The notes beneath the pieces are model-generated. The model saw only the letters and a list, made by a program, of their open reading frames with translations, did not search any database and had not been told where the DNA came from. Both the position numbers and the translations under genes were made by a program. A DNA stretch of 64,000 nucleotides, taken from positions 1,116,001-1,180,000 of the forward strand of contig JANATG010000014.1 of the NCBI GenBank assembly GCA_029449235.1, in the 5' to 3' direction. Origin of the DNA: Linnemannia schmuckeri (taxonomy: Eukaryota > Mortierellomycota > Mortierellomycetes > Mortierellales > Mortierellaceae). Below, piece after piece: positions 9,239 to 19,233 of the stretch; position 1 is the stretch's first letter, and each line of letters opens with the position of its first letter.

Positions 9239-12200
9239 TTACTCCTCGTGTTGTTGCATCTGCTTCTGCAGCATCGCCGTCATGCCCTCTCTCAGTCTAA
9301 CTATCATTCGCTCATGTTCTGGTCCAAGCTCGTCATCCTTCTGCTCGCTCACTTCTGCACGGAACGCCTGCTCAAGGTTCTGAAGGGCCTGTCCAAACTC
9401 CTTGCTCGATCCCATACCGCCGAGGGGTTTTTCAAACATCCAGCGCACTTTTTGATAGTACCCCTCCAAAACCATCTCGCCTGCAATAGAAGCTGTGCTG
9501 ACCTGTCCACAATCGAGAGCCATCTTCTTGTGCTGCGAGTTGTAAAGTTGACAACAATCGATCAGATCCCCGACAAACCAGTACCAGCCCGAATCAACTA
9601 CACCTGCTGCTTTCATCGCCTCGACTGCGAGATCTAAAATGCTGGACAAGACTAGAGATGAGGACCTGATGTTGCACAGCTTGACATCCTCGTCCATCCT
9701 GACGGCACCCTCGAGACCCAACGTTCGGATCACCTGTGACAATTCCTCATCGGTTGGTGAGAAGGAACGGTTCTGGGAGGAGACAGTGGGTGTATTCCTG
9801 CGACGCGCCCACTGCGAACCTTGGCCGAGAGACGACGACTTTTGGACTAAAAGAGTCGTGAGATCCTTGATGGGCGATTGCTCGACCAGAGATTGTCCAA
9901 AGTAAGTCAACGCATCCATCGCTGGTTTGATGGCATCCTTCCAGACCGATTGATGTCTCCAGGGAATATGGTACAGGGGTGCAATCTCACCCAGATCACC
10001 AATCAACACTCCATCCTGCACCGTGACTCTCTTGTCAATCGAACGCGTTGAAACTAGACAAGGAGGAGCCTTTGTCTTCGTCACAGCCTGCAAAAGAGTA
10101 TTTTTTGCCTGAGAGAGGCATCTGCTTGCGTTCTCGTGGCGCTGCTTGTTCCCTGACATCTGTGTCTTGCGGAATCCTTGCATATGGTGAAAAAGCTGAC
10201 TGTGCTTGTTGAGCCTTCCGTACCGGAAGAAAGGCGCGCCAATGGGCCGGGAGCACTCCACACAAACAACATTGTCGCTCGGACTACCGTGCAGTTCTCT
10301 CAAACCAACATACAACACAGATCCAGACGACTCATCCTTCTGCTCTTGGTAGTACCGGCCAAGATCCACCATCTCGTCCAATGTTGACATCGTCAAAGCA
10401 TGACCACAGGGTGGCACCATGAGAGGATCTCTATCAATGTCGACCTCATCGAGTCGAATGCTTTTGCCTCTATCGGAGACCAAAGTCTCGGTAGCTGTCA
10501 CAGAGCACTCTGGACAAAACTTGACGGACGGGCATGGTTCACCGCAAACGGAAGGACACTGGTGTCCACAGTAAAGCTCATAGCTACATCGCTCGTTGCA
10601 TGGCAATCGATTACAGGGAGCTGCACATGGCAGGGTGCATCTGTCGCGATGCTCACACTGCCAAGCGCAGTCAAGACAGCAGAGCTGGCACAGGGTCTGA
10701 CAACTATGGTTGCAGCTGGTGTGAGCACAAGTGAAACTGCATTTCTCCTTGCAAGGAGCGCAAGGACTGGAGCCATGACAGGTCAAGCCGCAGGGATGGC
10801 CGCAATCCAAAATCGACGGACACCTCTCAATACAAGAGACCTTGGTCGGGTCTTGATGGCACATCATTGCGCGAGAATGTCCACAAGAGCCCAGGTTTTT
10901 GTCGACCTCTGCAGTGCAGGTGATCTTTGTGGGATCCCACAACTGCCAGCATCTGGTTATCTCGAGGACATGGCCGCATGCCAATGGTGACGGAGTAACT
11001 ATCACGTCACATTTTCCGCAGTCCTCGCCACACGTCCTCTGACATGCATGATTGCACTCTACTCGCATGCGTGGGCAAGCTTCTTTACACTTGAAAAGGG
11101 TATGATCTGGGTCGGGGTGGCCTAGAAGTAAAAAAAAAAAAAAAAAAAAAAAAGCACACACAGAGCGATGTTATTGGTTTTCTGCCATCGTCAACGCTAG
11201 AAATCTCTGAAACAACAAAATACCAACCAACTTACAAAATCGAGGGCAGAGATGACTACAAGACAAGGTTAAACCGCAAGGAAGACCGCAACCCCCATCT
11301 GGTGCCGCTGCTTGGAGACCTTCAGCACTGCAAACGATCCTCCTTGTCTCTGGATGATTTTTGCAGACGATGGGGAACCCTTGACCGACGCGACTCGATT
11401 GTCGAAGCTCCGCCAATATCGCGGGCCAGATTCCATGTTCAGGGCGAGCCATGATTCCCGCATTACCAATGAGGAACATCCCGTGCTGCGCACGAGACAA
11501 CAGCACGTTGGCACGACCGGGTGACTTGAGGAAGCCGACCGACCCGAACAACTCATTATCATCGAAATCGGTCTTGCTCCGCACGAGAGAGATCAGAACA
11601 ATTTTTGCTTCCTCTCCCTAAGGTCAGTAGAGGGTGAAAAAGCCTGGCTGAGATTTTTTTTTTTGAAAAATTTGATGCAGTCCTCCTTTGTTTCCTGGAA
11701 AAATAATGAATAGAGTATTACCTGGAAGTTTTCAATGGTGCGGACTGTTATTTGATGCTGCCGTGCATCCTCAGTAGTATGAGACTTATTGTGCGATTGA
11801 GTTTCGTGAAACTTCTCGTAGAATCCTTCGACGCCACCTGCATCAAGCCGTTCCGCATCATGGTCGTGCACCAGAACCACAAATCGTTCCTTCAGGTGGT
11901 TACGAATTTTGGCGAGTTGGCCGAGGTAAGGTGTCAGGATCACAATGTCTCCGGGCTGGTCGTAGCCGTTCTTAATAAGGTGTACAGCCAAAGCCTCGAT
12001 CATCTCGACCTCGAATGTGTTGGAAAACGACTGCTGGCCAAAGGGATACTTTTTATCCTCGGAGTGGCCGTGGTCCATGAAGAAAAGGTTAGAGTCCATG
12101 CCTTCGACATTAGGATACTGGCAAACACGACCACCGTCCTTGAGATAAGGGTAATAGATGTTCCTGATAAGATTCGAGATCTCTGGGCGCATGCGTCGCT

Positions 12201-15200
12201 GGATAGTAAGGCGAGATACGGGCAGTGGATTGGTGTCCGATGCAGCCAGTCGCTCAAAGAGGGATTTGTCAAGGTTGTACTTCTTGCCGACCGAAGACTC
12301 CGAGGAGAGATTGTAGGTCCAAACTTTAGGACGGATTTGAAGATGATCGCCAATGAGAATGAGGTGCTGGGTTGTGGGCGACAATGCAGTCAAGATGTGT
12401 GACTCCAGGACTTCTCCAGCATCCTCACAGAGAATGACCTTTGGCGCCACCGATACCAGTAAGTCATGGAACTTTGCTGAGGAAGTGGTCGTCATACCAA
12501 TGATATCCGTCCCTGAGATGATCAAACGCCGCAACTCATCATAAATACGATACTTGCTCCCCTCGGCCGACTTCAAGTACCGCTGGTGTAGTTCAAGTTC
12601 CTCCTCAATCGAACGGATGATATCGGGTTTCCAGTGCTCGATCAGGCAGTTTCTCTCCTCCATCGACATACTCCACACATCTCCACCGAGCGAAGGGATG
12701 GTGCGATCAGAGATCGGGGTGTCGTAGAAAGGAGCTCCAACAGTCTCGAGGGCATCGCCGTTAAGTGCCACAAAGGTGTTTGTTGGTCGCACCCCCTCTC
12801 TGTCCTCTTCATCAGCAAAGTGGTTGTCGGCGCGCTTCTCGTCCAGATCCTTCCCAGTTATCCATCGCTCATACGCAATTCTGCCGGTCATTTGACCACG
12901 CTGAGACGTCATATCGTCTTTCCAGGCTACAGGCGAAGATGGCGAGTCTTCAAACTGATGGCGCTGTGCAGGGTTGAAACGCTCTCTCACGTGCTTCCAG
13001 TCGAAGTAGCCAGACTTGAGAACCAGAGTCAGATCGCGAATAGCCCGAGCGGCCTTCTCAGATGCTGTGAAAGCGTCGACAAGCCCTCGTTTGACTGCAT
13101 AGGGCTTCTTCCAATTGAGCATAATGGGCTTGAGGTTGTAGTCTTGCAGGCGATGTGACTTGGACTGGGATCCGACGCGAACAATACTAGTAATGCCTTC
13201 ATCGAGAAGGTGCTCTAGAAACTGGTCCAGGGCATGGTTTGTGTTGCATACCACAAGGATAGGACCGCAGTTCATGGCTTTCTTGTTGTGAAGTAGAACC
13301 CTCATCAAGTCGACCCCGATCTTGGTTTTTCCAGAGCCAGGGGGACTAAAAAGTAGATGAAAGTAGAAATACAATCAGAATCATGTATCGATTGCAGTTC
13401 AATGTCGTACGACATATACATGCTATCATACGTTGGCAACAATACATACCCGCTAATCAGGGCAATCTCCCTTCCGAGGGTCTCCACCAACGTCAGAGCC
13501 TGAGCGCTGTCCAATGAACTACGCTCTCTCAGGACTGTCACCGCACGATGGACCGACTCAGGATCTCCAACGTTGAGCTTACATACGCCTCCATTCAAAA
13601 GCAGCACCGACAAATCAAACTCAAATTCAGGCATGGTTGTGTACAAGGGTGGATCAATCGTGCTTACATTCAAAGACTGAGCGGCACGGGCGATCTCTTC
13701 ATCCGTTGGCGCGATGTACTTGCCGAATGGGAGTGCCCACGATTGAGATTCCTGGAGCGCCCTCAACACCGGCCTGACGCTCTTAAAGAATGCCCCGGAG
13801 CATTCTACCATGAACCATTGCTCGTTGTTCGAGGATGGCGATTGCAGAGGAGCAAAGACCATCGGATAGGATACAGGATCCAGCAGAGAGACATGTATAT
13901 GAGCGGTGAGCTCAGACTTGCACAATTCGTCGATGTCGCGTTTCTGAATCAACGCTACAACAACCTGGTGATCACGGAACTGGATATGAGACCACCTCAC
14001 GAAGCAAACGATATTGCCGTGCATCAACCGGTTTCGAGAAAGCTCCCAGAACTCTCTCCGCTCCTTGCAGTTAAGATCTCGGACTTTGATCGGCTGATCG
14101 AAGACGACAGTAGTCTGACCAGCTTGATTCCCATGGGTACACACGTCCAAGAACTTGACATTACTGTAAACATTCAGACTAACGTTGTCCTTGATGTGCC
14201 TTCTGGGCTCCTTTGGATCGACAAAGTCCTGGTCGTAGGACTTGTCTGTCGCCCCAAGTAAATCGATGAAGGCCCGGATTCCAGTACAGAGTGGATTCAT
14301 AAAATCTTGTCGAGATAGGCGAAAATGAATGTCGAGGAGCCTAGACCAGCCACGAGGCAAAAAATGCACCAATGGCTCGTTGTAGTCGTTGATGGGAAGG
14401 AAGGGCTCAGTGCTGCAGAGGACTGCACCTCTCGATGGAAAAATGTTGATCTCGTCGATCATGGCGTAGTCGTTGTCGCGTCGTGGGTCATGAGGAGCAA
14501 AATCGTCTGGACCACCAGAGGGTTGGGAAGGAATGCTAGATGATATGGTCTGCAAAGATTGATCTCCATATCCTCCGCTGACACGTATATTGTTTCGAAC
14601 AGTTGTCGAAAGTCGAGCCATCTCAGCGGTGAGGATAGAATTGAAGAGGACCTGCTTGGCATTTCCTGTCACTGACTGCAGTCGACATCGATCGACAAGT
14701 ATGGAAAGATCGCTGACAAGGGTTGCAGTTCCGGAAATAGAGTTGGGAAAACGCATCACCAGCTGATAGACTAATCGGAGGATGGCGATCAGTGCGCAAT
14801 GCGGCATAGCAGTGCTGCTATGCGAATCCTGGCGTTGCTGATGTTGCTGATGCTCATGTGGTTGGCGCTGTGGGTAGAGAAGAGAAGCGCTTGAGGGCAC
14901 GTCGGTTAAATCCTGTTCCAAGAAAGAGTGCATAATGGGCAGGACGCGCAACCCCAAGAATGGGTGGCAAAGCTCCTGGACCAAGCCATAGATGCGGTTG
15001 GACTCGTGCGTCAAGGCAGATTGGCACAGGCTCTGGCGGGTTAAGAGACCGATCAGTGGCAGGGTGATGGACTGGAAGGTCACAGTGGATGAGATAATAT
15101 CACCGCCGTCTTCAACAGGCTCAGGATATAGCATGATGTGGTGAAGCTTGGTAAGACCCTTCCCTGATGCCAGGTTGTAGAATACCGCCGAAGTATCGGC

Positions 15201-15593
15201 GGAGTGGTGGTTCGACAAGTTGAGAAGACAAGATTGCAGGAACTTACGAATCTGGACTCGGGACTGGAGGGCATCGAGTCTGTCACTTTGGAGGACCTGC
15301 ATGGCCAAATCGATCTCACCACCAGAGGGAGACGGGACAATGAGGTCGTCTGTACCTTCGCTCGAAATATGCGTGGTGTCCTGTCGGGTGGCCATAATAT
15401 CGGTCTGTTCTTGGTCAGAGAAGCCAGCCCAGGCTCCTCGACCTCGACCCTTGCCGAAATAACCGCCGCGTGAGACGTCCAATCCTCCTCGTCCTCGATC
15501 ACCACGACTAAATTCTCTCCCCCGACCTCGTTCTTGACCTCGACTTCCTTGACCGCGAGCGTGCGAAAAGGCAGACGCTCCTCTGTGAAACAT
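9239..15593 (-). CDS. ZNFX1: ZNFX1/Hrr1-like NFX1-type zinc-finger RNA helicase, 2010 aa, 4 exons
   Basis: Exons (minus): 15593-13450, 13345-11722, 11617-11236, 11121-9239. The introns are 104, 104 and 114 bp, all GT-AG, and phases close exactly. The N-terminus is RG/RGG-rich (GRGRGREFSRGDRGRGG). Superfamily 1 helicase motifs: Walker A GPPGSGKTK at about residue 715, split by intron 1; motif II LCEDAGEVLES near 1020; LIGDHLQIRP; RRMRPEIS; TIENFQGEEAKIV across intron 2; GRANVLLSRAQHG. From about 1345 to 1620 a Cys/His-rich array (CGHPCGLTCHG, CNHSC, CGHQCPSVCG) is the NFX1 zinc-finger region. Length is close to human ZNFX1. Known relatives act in small-RNA silencing (fission yeast Hrr1, worm ZNFX-1) and antiviral RNA sensing in mammals. 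A role in RNAi here is inference. Confidence 0.93.
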
Positions 15594-16345
15594 CTTTTTT
15601 TTTCCTTAAAAAAAAGGGAAAAAAATATAACGCCAGCGGCTTGTATTATTAGAGCGATGATTCAGAAGTAGGAAGGAGGCTTTGCCATGAGAACAGTATT
15701 GAGTGGTAGTTGAATGAGGTACCTTAGAACTTGTGCTTGTTTTTGCTTTGTATGGTGTGATTTATGAGTGTACGTGTCGAGAGGGGTTGTAGTTGTCTGT
15801 GTATATTTTTTTTGTAAGTATCGAAGGTTGATGCTGTATGTTTGGAGGGTGGAAAGGTGAAGAAAGGGACAAGCAAAGAAAAAAGAACAACGCAACGAAA
15901 AGCATCGCACACTGACGAAAAAAGTCATGGCGCAGGCTTGTCACATGACCAAACTGCTTTCTACACTTTTTTGATCGAACAAATCCACAAACTGGCGAGC
16001 GCACAGTTCCACAACATACATTCAACCGGTAGGATCTTGCAATGCCCTAGTCCTTCTCTGCTTCCCACTTTGTAAGGTACTCTCTCGCCTTTTTTTCTTT
16101 CATACATTTCACATTTTGCTCGTTGACCATCAAAGCTGAAGCGGGATCCTCGTCTGTTTGAGTTATTGCTATTTTTTTTTCTTTCTACCCCCTTTACCTT
16201 TGACTCGCTCTGTTCCTCCTTTTCTTAATCAAATCCTATACTTTGTCATTCTCTTCCATTCTTCTCCGTTCATCACTAAGTGCTTTCTCTCAACCCACCA
16301 GCACTGACTTAGCTCAGAACCAAACAAAAAAAACGACTACCAAAT
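15594..16345. other. Upstream region of the ZNFX1-like gene
   Basis: A/T-rich leader at 15594-15630, then intergenic DNA with T/C-rich tracts at 16080-16330. No supported gene. Confidence 0.5.
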
Positions 16346-16549
16346 ATGTCCCACCAACAGCCTAGCTGCGAGATCGGCAGGTACACCATCAAATGCAACA
16401 TTCACGGAGCTAACCAATGCCGATATAACACTGTGGTCGTGGATCCAGTTCCTCCCAAGACCGAAGTCGCAGTAACAGCTGTAACAGCTACCAACCAAAC
16501 CGATTGCCTTAAGCTCGCCATTGATACTATAAGCAAGGACTCCAAATGA
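16346..16549 (+). CDS. Possible small protein, 67 aa
   Basis: Open frame from an ATG in a reasonable context (CCAAATATGTCC), after a T/C-rich tract and an A-run like those ahead of real genes here. The protein has three Cys near the start (CEIGRYTIKC ... GANQC), a Pro/Val segment and no recognisable domain. It sits upstream of copy B of the duplicated gene. It could be a small gene, a first exon or chance. Confidence 0.3.
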   Translation: MSHQQPSCEIGRYTIKCNIHGANQCRYNTVVVDPVPPKTEVAVTAVTATNQTDCLKLAIDTISKDSK

Positions 16550-16935
16550 ACATCTGCATCCAAACCAGCCGCAGGAAAACAGGTATAGATGCGACGCACA
16601 TGCCTCAAATAAAGCGGTCCATTATTTGCCTCATACTGCCAATTCGTGCATTTCCTTCGCCTTTTCTTGTGATCCTCTTTTAACCATCTGCGCCAAGGTT
16701 GGATCGGGCCTCTCACCCGCCGCCAAATATCCATCTGTCACACCATTATGTGTACCCCGAAAGAGAGGGTAAGGGATCTCAAAACATAGCAGCACACTTA
16801 CTTGCACAGCAGAGAGGAGTGAAAAAAGGCTTTCGGAGCAATGTTGCTATTGTTTCAGGACATATCTGCACTCACGTTGTTAAATCTTTTCATCTCTTCC
16901 ACCGCAAACAAAAAGAAACAAAAAGTTACAAAAAA

Positions 16936-17283
16936 TGGTAATTTCCTAAAAGGTGACGATCATTGCGCACCAAAATTAAAATTCGCGCCTGGTAGAACTG
17001 TACATAAGCCTCAATTCCTCGTTTTATCAGTGAAGGTAGGATTTGCAATGACGCCTACCATTAGAGTGAAAAAAAAAAAAAAAACGATGGTGCATATGCA
17101 GCAAAGGAAAGGAGAACTAAAGGTTTGTTTGTCTTCTTATTGTTTCGCCACCTTCACAAAAGATGTCGCCCATGATCTCGTTCAGCATTGTTCGTTATTC
17201 AGTTTCATTGACTCGTCTTCATCAAGTAAGTCCAAAGAAAGAACTTTGTACTCTCCCCTTCAACTTCGAACCATCTCTCTCAT
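16936..17283 (+). promoter_or_regulatory. Upstream block conserved with 7505-7835
   Basis: Counterpart of the block ahead of copy A, sharing the same ordered strings and the A-run before the GCAAAG motif. At 17226 this copy has GTAAGT, a possible 5' leader intron donor. The matching position in copy A reads TTAAGC. Confidence 0.65.
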
Positions 17284-17522
17284 TGTTTTTTTTCCTCTCC
17301 TTTGTCTCCCTTGTCTTTTTTTTTTTCATTTGTTTCGTTCGTCGTCATCACTGTTTTTGTATTTCGTTTCTTTTGTTTCGCCCAACTCGTCCCTTCGCTG
17401 ACACTCACCGACTTTTTTATAAATATCTACCTCCCGTCTCAAGTTTTCCCTCCCCTTTCTCGTCACTCTTTCCACACATCAATCCTTCCCTAGCACGCAA
17501 AGCATTCCAACTTCCTCCATCC

Positions 17523-18194
17523 ATGTCGAATAGGGTCATGAACTCAAACAACATGTCGACCATCACCATCCAGGAGTACCGTGAACGACAGCGCGAACTA
17601 GAACGCGAGAGAGAGCACGATCAAGAAGACGTATCAAACGACGCATACGCCAGAAAGAAAATCAGATCCAGCGTCCACCTCCCCTCGCCCCCTTTACCAA
17701 CGACAATATCCTCAGCCGAAAACATGCTGAACCACACTAGCCCTGTCCCTCGTGTCGCCGCATCTACTCTTCCAGCAGCTGCGCCGACTTCCTCCTCATT
17801 CCCTGCCGCCAACACTGTGACCACAACCGGCCCATGCTCTCCAATCTTCAACAAAACCGCATCCAAGCAGAAATTAGCACACCCACAACAGGCCCTTGCC
17901 CAAACACAACCTCAAACACATCAACAACAGCAACAACAAATGCCATCTTCTCCTCCATCAACTGCACTTTACACCATCGCCGACTTCATCACTCGGTACG
18001 CGTGGAAGCTGCAGTACCTGGACCACTCGATTAAGACCAAGTTGCTTAGGATCGAGGCCATCCAGAACGACCCTTCCCAGGACCAAAAACGCCGAGACCT
18101 CTACTTGAGTTTGGGCAACTCGGAGGTCAGACTCCGTGAGGTTGAGGACAAGATCGAGGATCTCTTCAGACTTAAGATTGCCAACGGCAAATAA
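17523..18194 (+). CDS. Uncharacterised protein, paralogue of 8070-8804, 223 aa (copy B)
   Basis: Starts at the ATG at 17523, within MSNRVMNSNNMSTITIQEYRERQ-type sequence nearly identical to copy A. An in-frame stretch upstream to 17163 is leader. The middle is shorter and Pro/Gln-rich, with a QQQQQQ run. The C-terminal domain (ADFITRYAWKLQYLDHSI ... LREVEDKIEDLFRLKI) is strongly conserved with copy A. Same strand as copy A, 9.4 kb away, with the ZNFX1-like gene between them. Family unknown. Both copies keep an intact frame and conserved ends, which suggests both are functional. Confidence 0.75.
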   Translation: MSNRVMNSNNMSTITIQEYRERQRELEREREHDQEDVSNDAYARKKIRSSVHLPSPPLPTTISSAENMLNHTSPVPRVAASTLPAAAPTSSSFPAANTVTTTGPCSPIFNKTASKQKLAHPQQALAQTQPQTHQQQQQQMPSSPPSTALYTIADFITRYAWKLQYLDHSIKTKLLRIEAIQNDPSQDQKRRDLYLSLGNSEVRLREVEDKIEDLFRLKIANGK

Positions 18195-19233
18195 CCCCTT
18201 CGCTCTTTTTTTTTGCACATTTACTTAACTGATTCTGTCCACTTGTTCGTGCCTTTCTCTGCTGCTCTTCTCATTTTTGCACTTCGCGCATCGTGAATTT
18301 CCGTTCATTTCTTTTGTACGCAATTTTAATTCAATATTACTGTAGTTCCCCTTCTAAACACTACCCTTTTATTTTTTGTAATAAACTACATCTTGTTGAA
18401 TATCAAAAAAAAAGCGCGTAGAGGGGTAACTCTATTTTTTTTTTTTCCTCCCGGGGGTTGTTGTTTTTCTCATGCTTAGCGCCCCCCTCCCCCCTTTTTT
18501 TTTATGTGCGTGAAAATTCTACATTTCCGAACCAATCAACAATGAACCCTAGCCCTCCCTTGTTAACCCCTTGCCTATTTCTACCAATACACGCAATGAA
18601 AGAGTTCTCAGGGTAAATATTTCTTTGATGATGGACTCGCAGCATACCCAAGCAACCGCCACATACTCAAATACACTCACCCCTCCTTGCACTCTTGTGT
18701 CGATCGCAGAAAATATCCTACTGCCCATAGAGGGAAGATATGGGCGTCCATTCCACCTCCACGGGGTGAGCACCATCAGCCAAGATCAAGTATTGCAACT
18801 ACCATGAACAGTTTGATTGCTTATACATTTTTTTTGATTCGGAATGAGGTCCAAAATTGGTATTGATTGTATCTTCAGCGCGTCGCGTACGCGTCTGAAA
18901 TCCCCCCGTTTTTCAATTCGAAATGTTCCACCTATACCCCTCATTTCATTTGCAATACATTACGGGGCTTTTGAAAGTGCAGCTATCAGGAATTTGTTTC
19001 CTGTCAAGGATCGGTATCCTTTGTAGGCTCAAGGACTGACTATATTGGGTTAGTTGTGGTCACTAAAAATTATGTACAAGTATTTGGAGCAGTTAAAGTA
19101 GACGGTAGTGGTAGCAAAAGATAATAGTAGAGCAGTAAAAGTACGGTTGTGATGGTAGTAGCAGAAGAATAGCAACAAAAAAAAAAAAAAAAAAACACAA
19201 AAAAGAGTTCTGGGGAATTCGACCAGAGTCGGT
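18195..19233. other. Intergenic between convergent genes
   Basis: 3' sequence of copy B with AATAAAC at about 18380, T-runs, and an A-run at about 19179-19196. No gene or repeat family recognised. Confidence 0.5.

Noticed and set aside
11644..11698. Continuation of the ZNFX1 exon 2 frame through intron 2
   Set aside because: The conserved helicase motif (ENFQGEEAKIV) is restored only by splicing 11618-11721; the read-through peptide is Lys/Phe-rich noise.
13548..14261. Plus-strand 237-codon open frame opposite the ZNFX1-like gene
   Set aside because: Fully antisense to conserved coding sequence of the helicase N-terminal half; no domain of its own.
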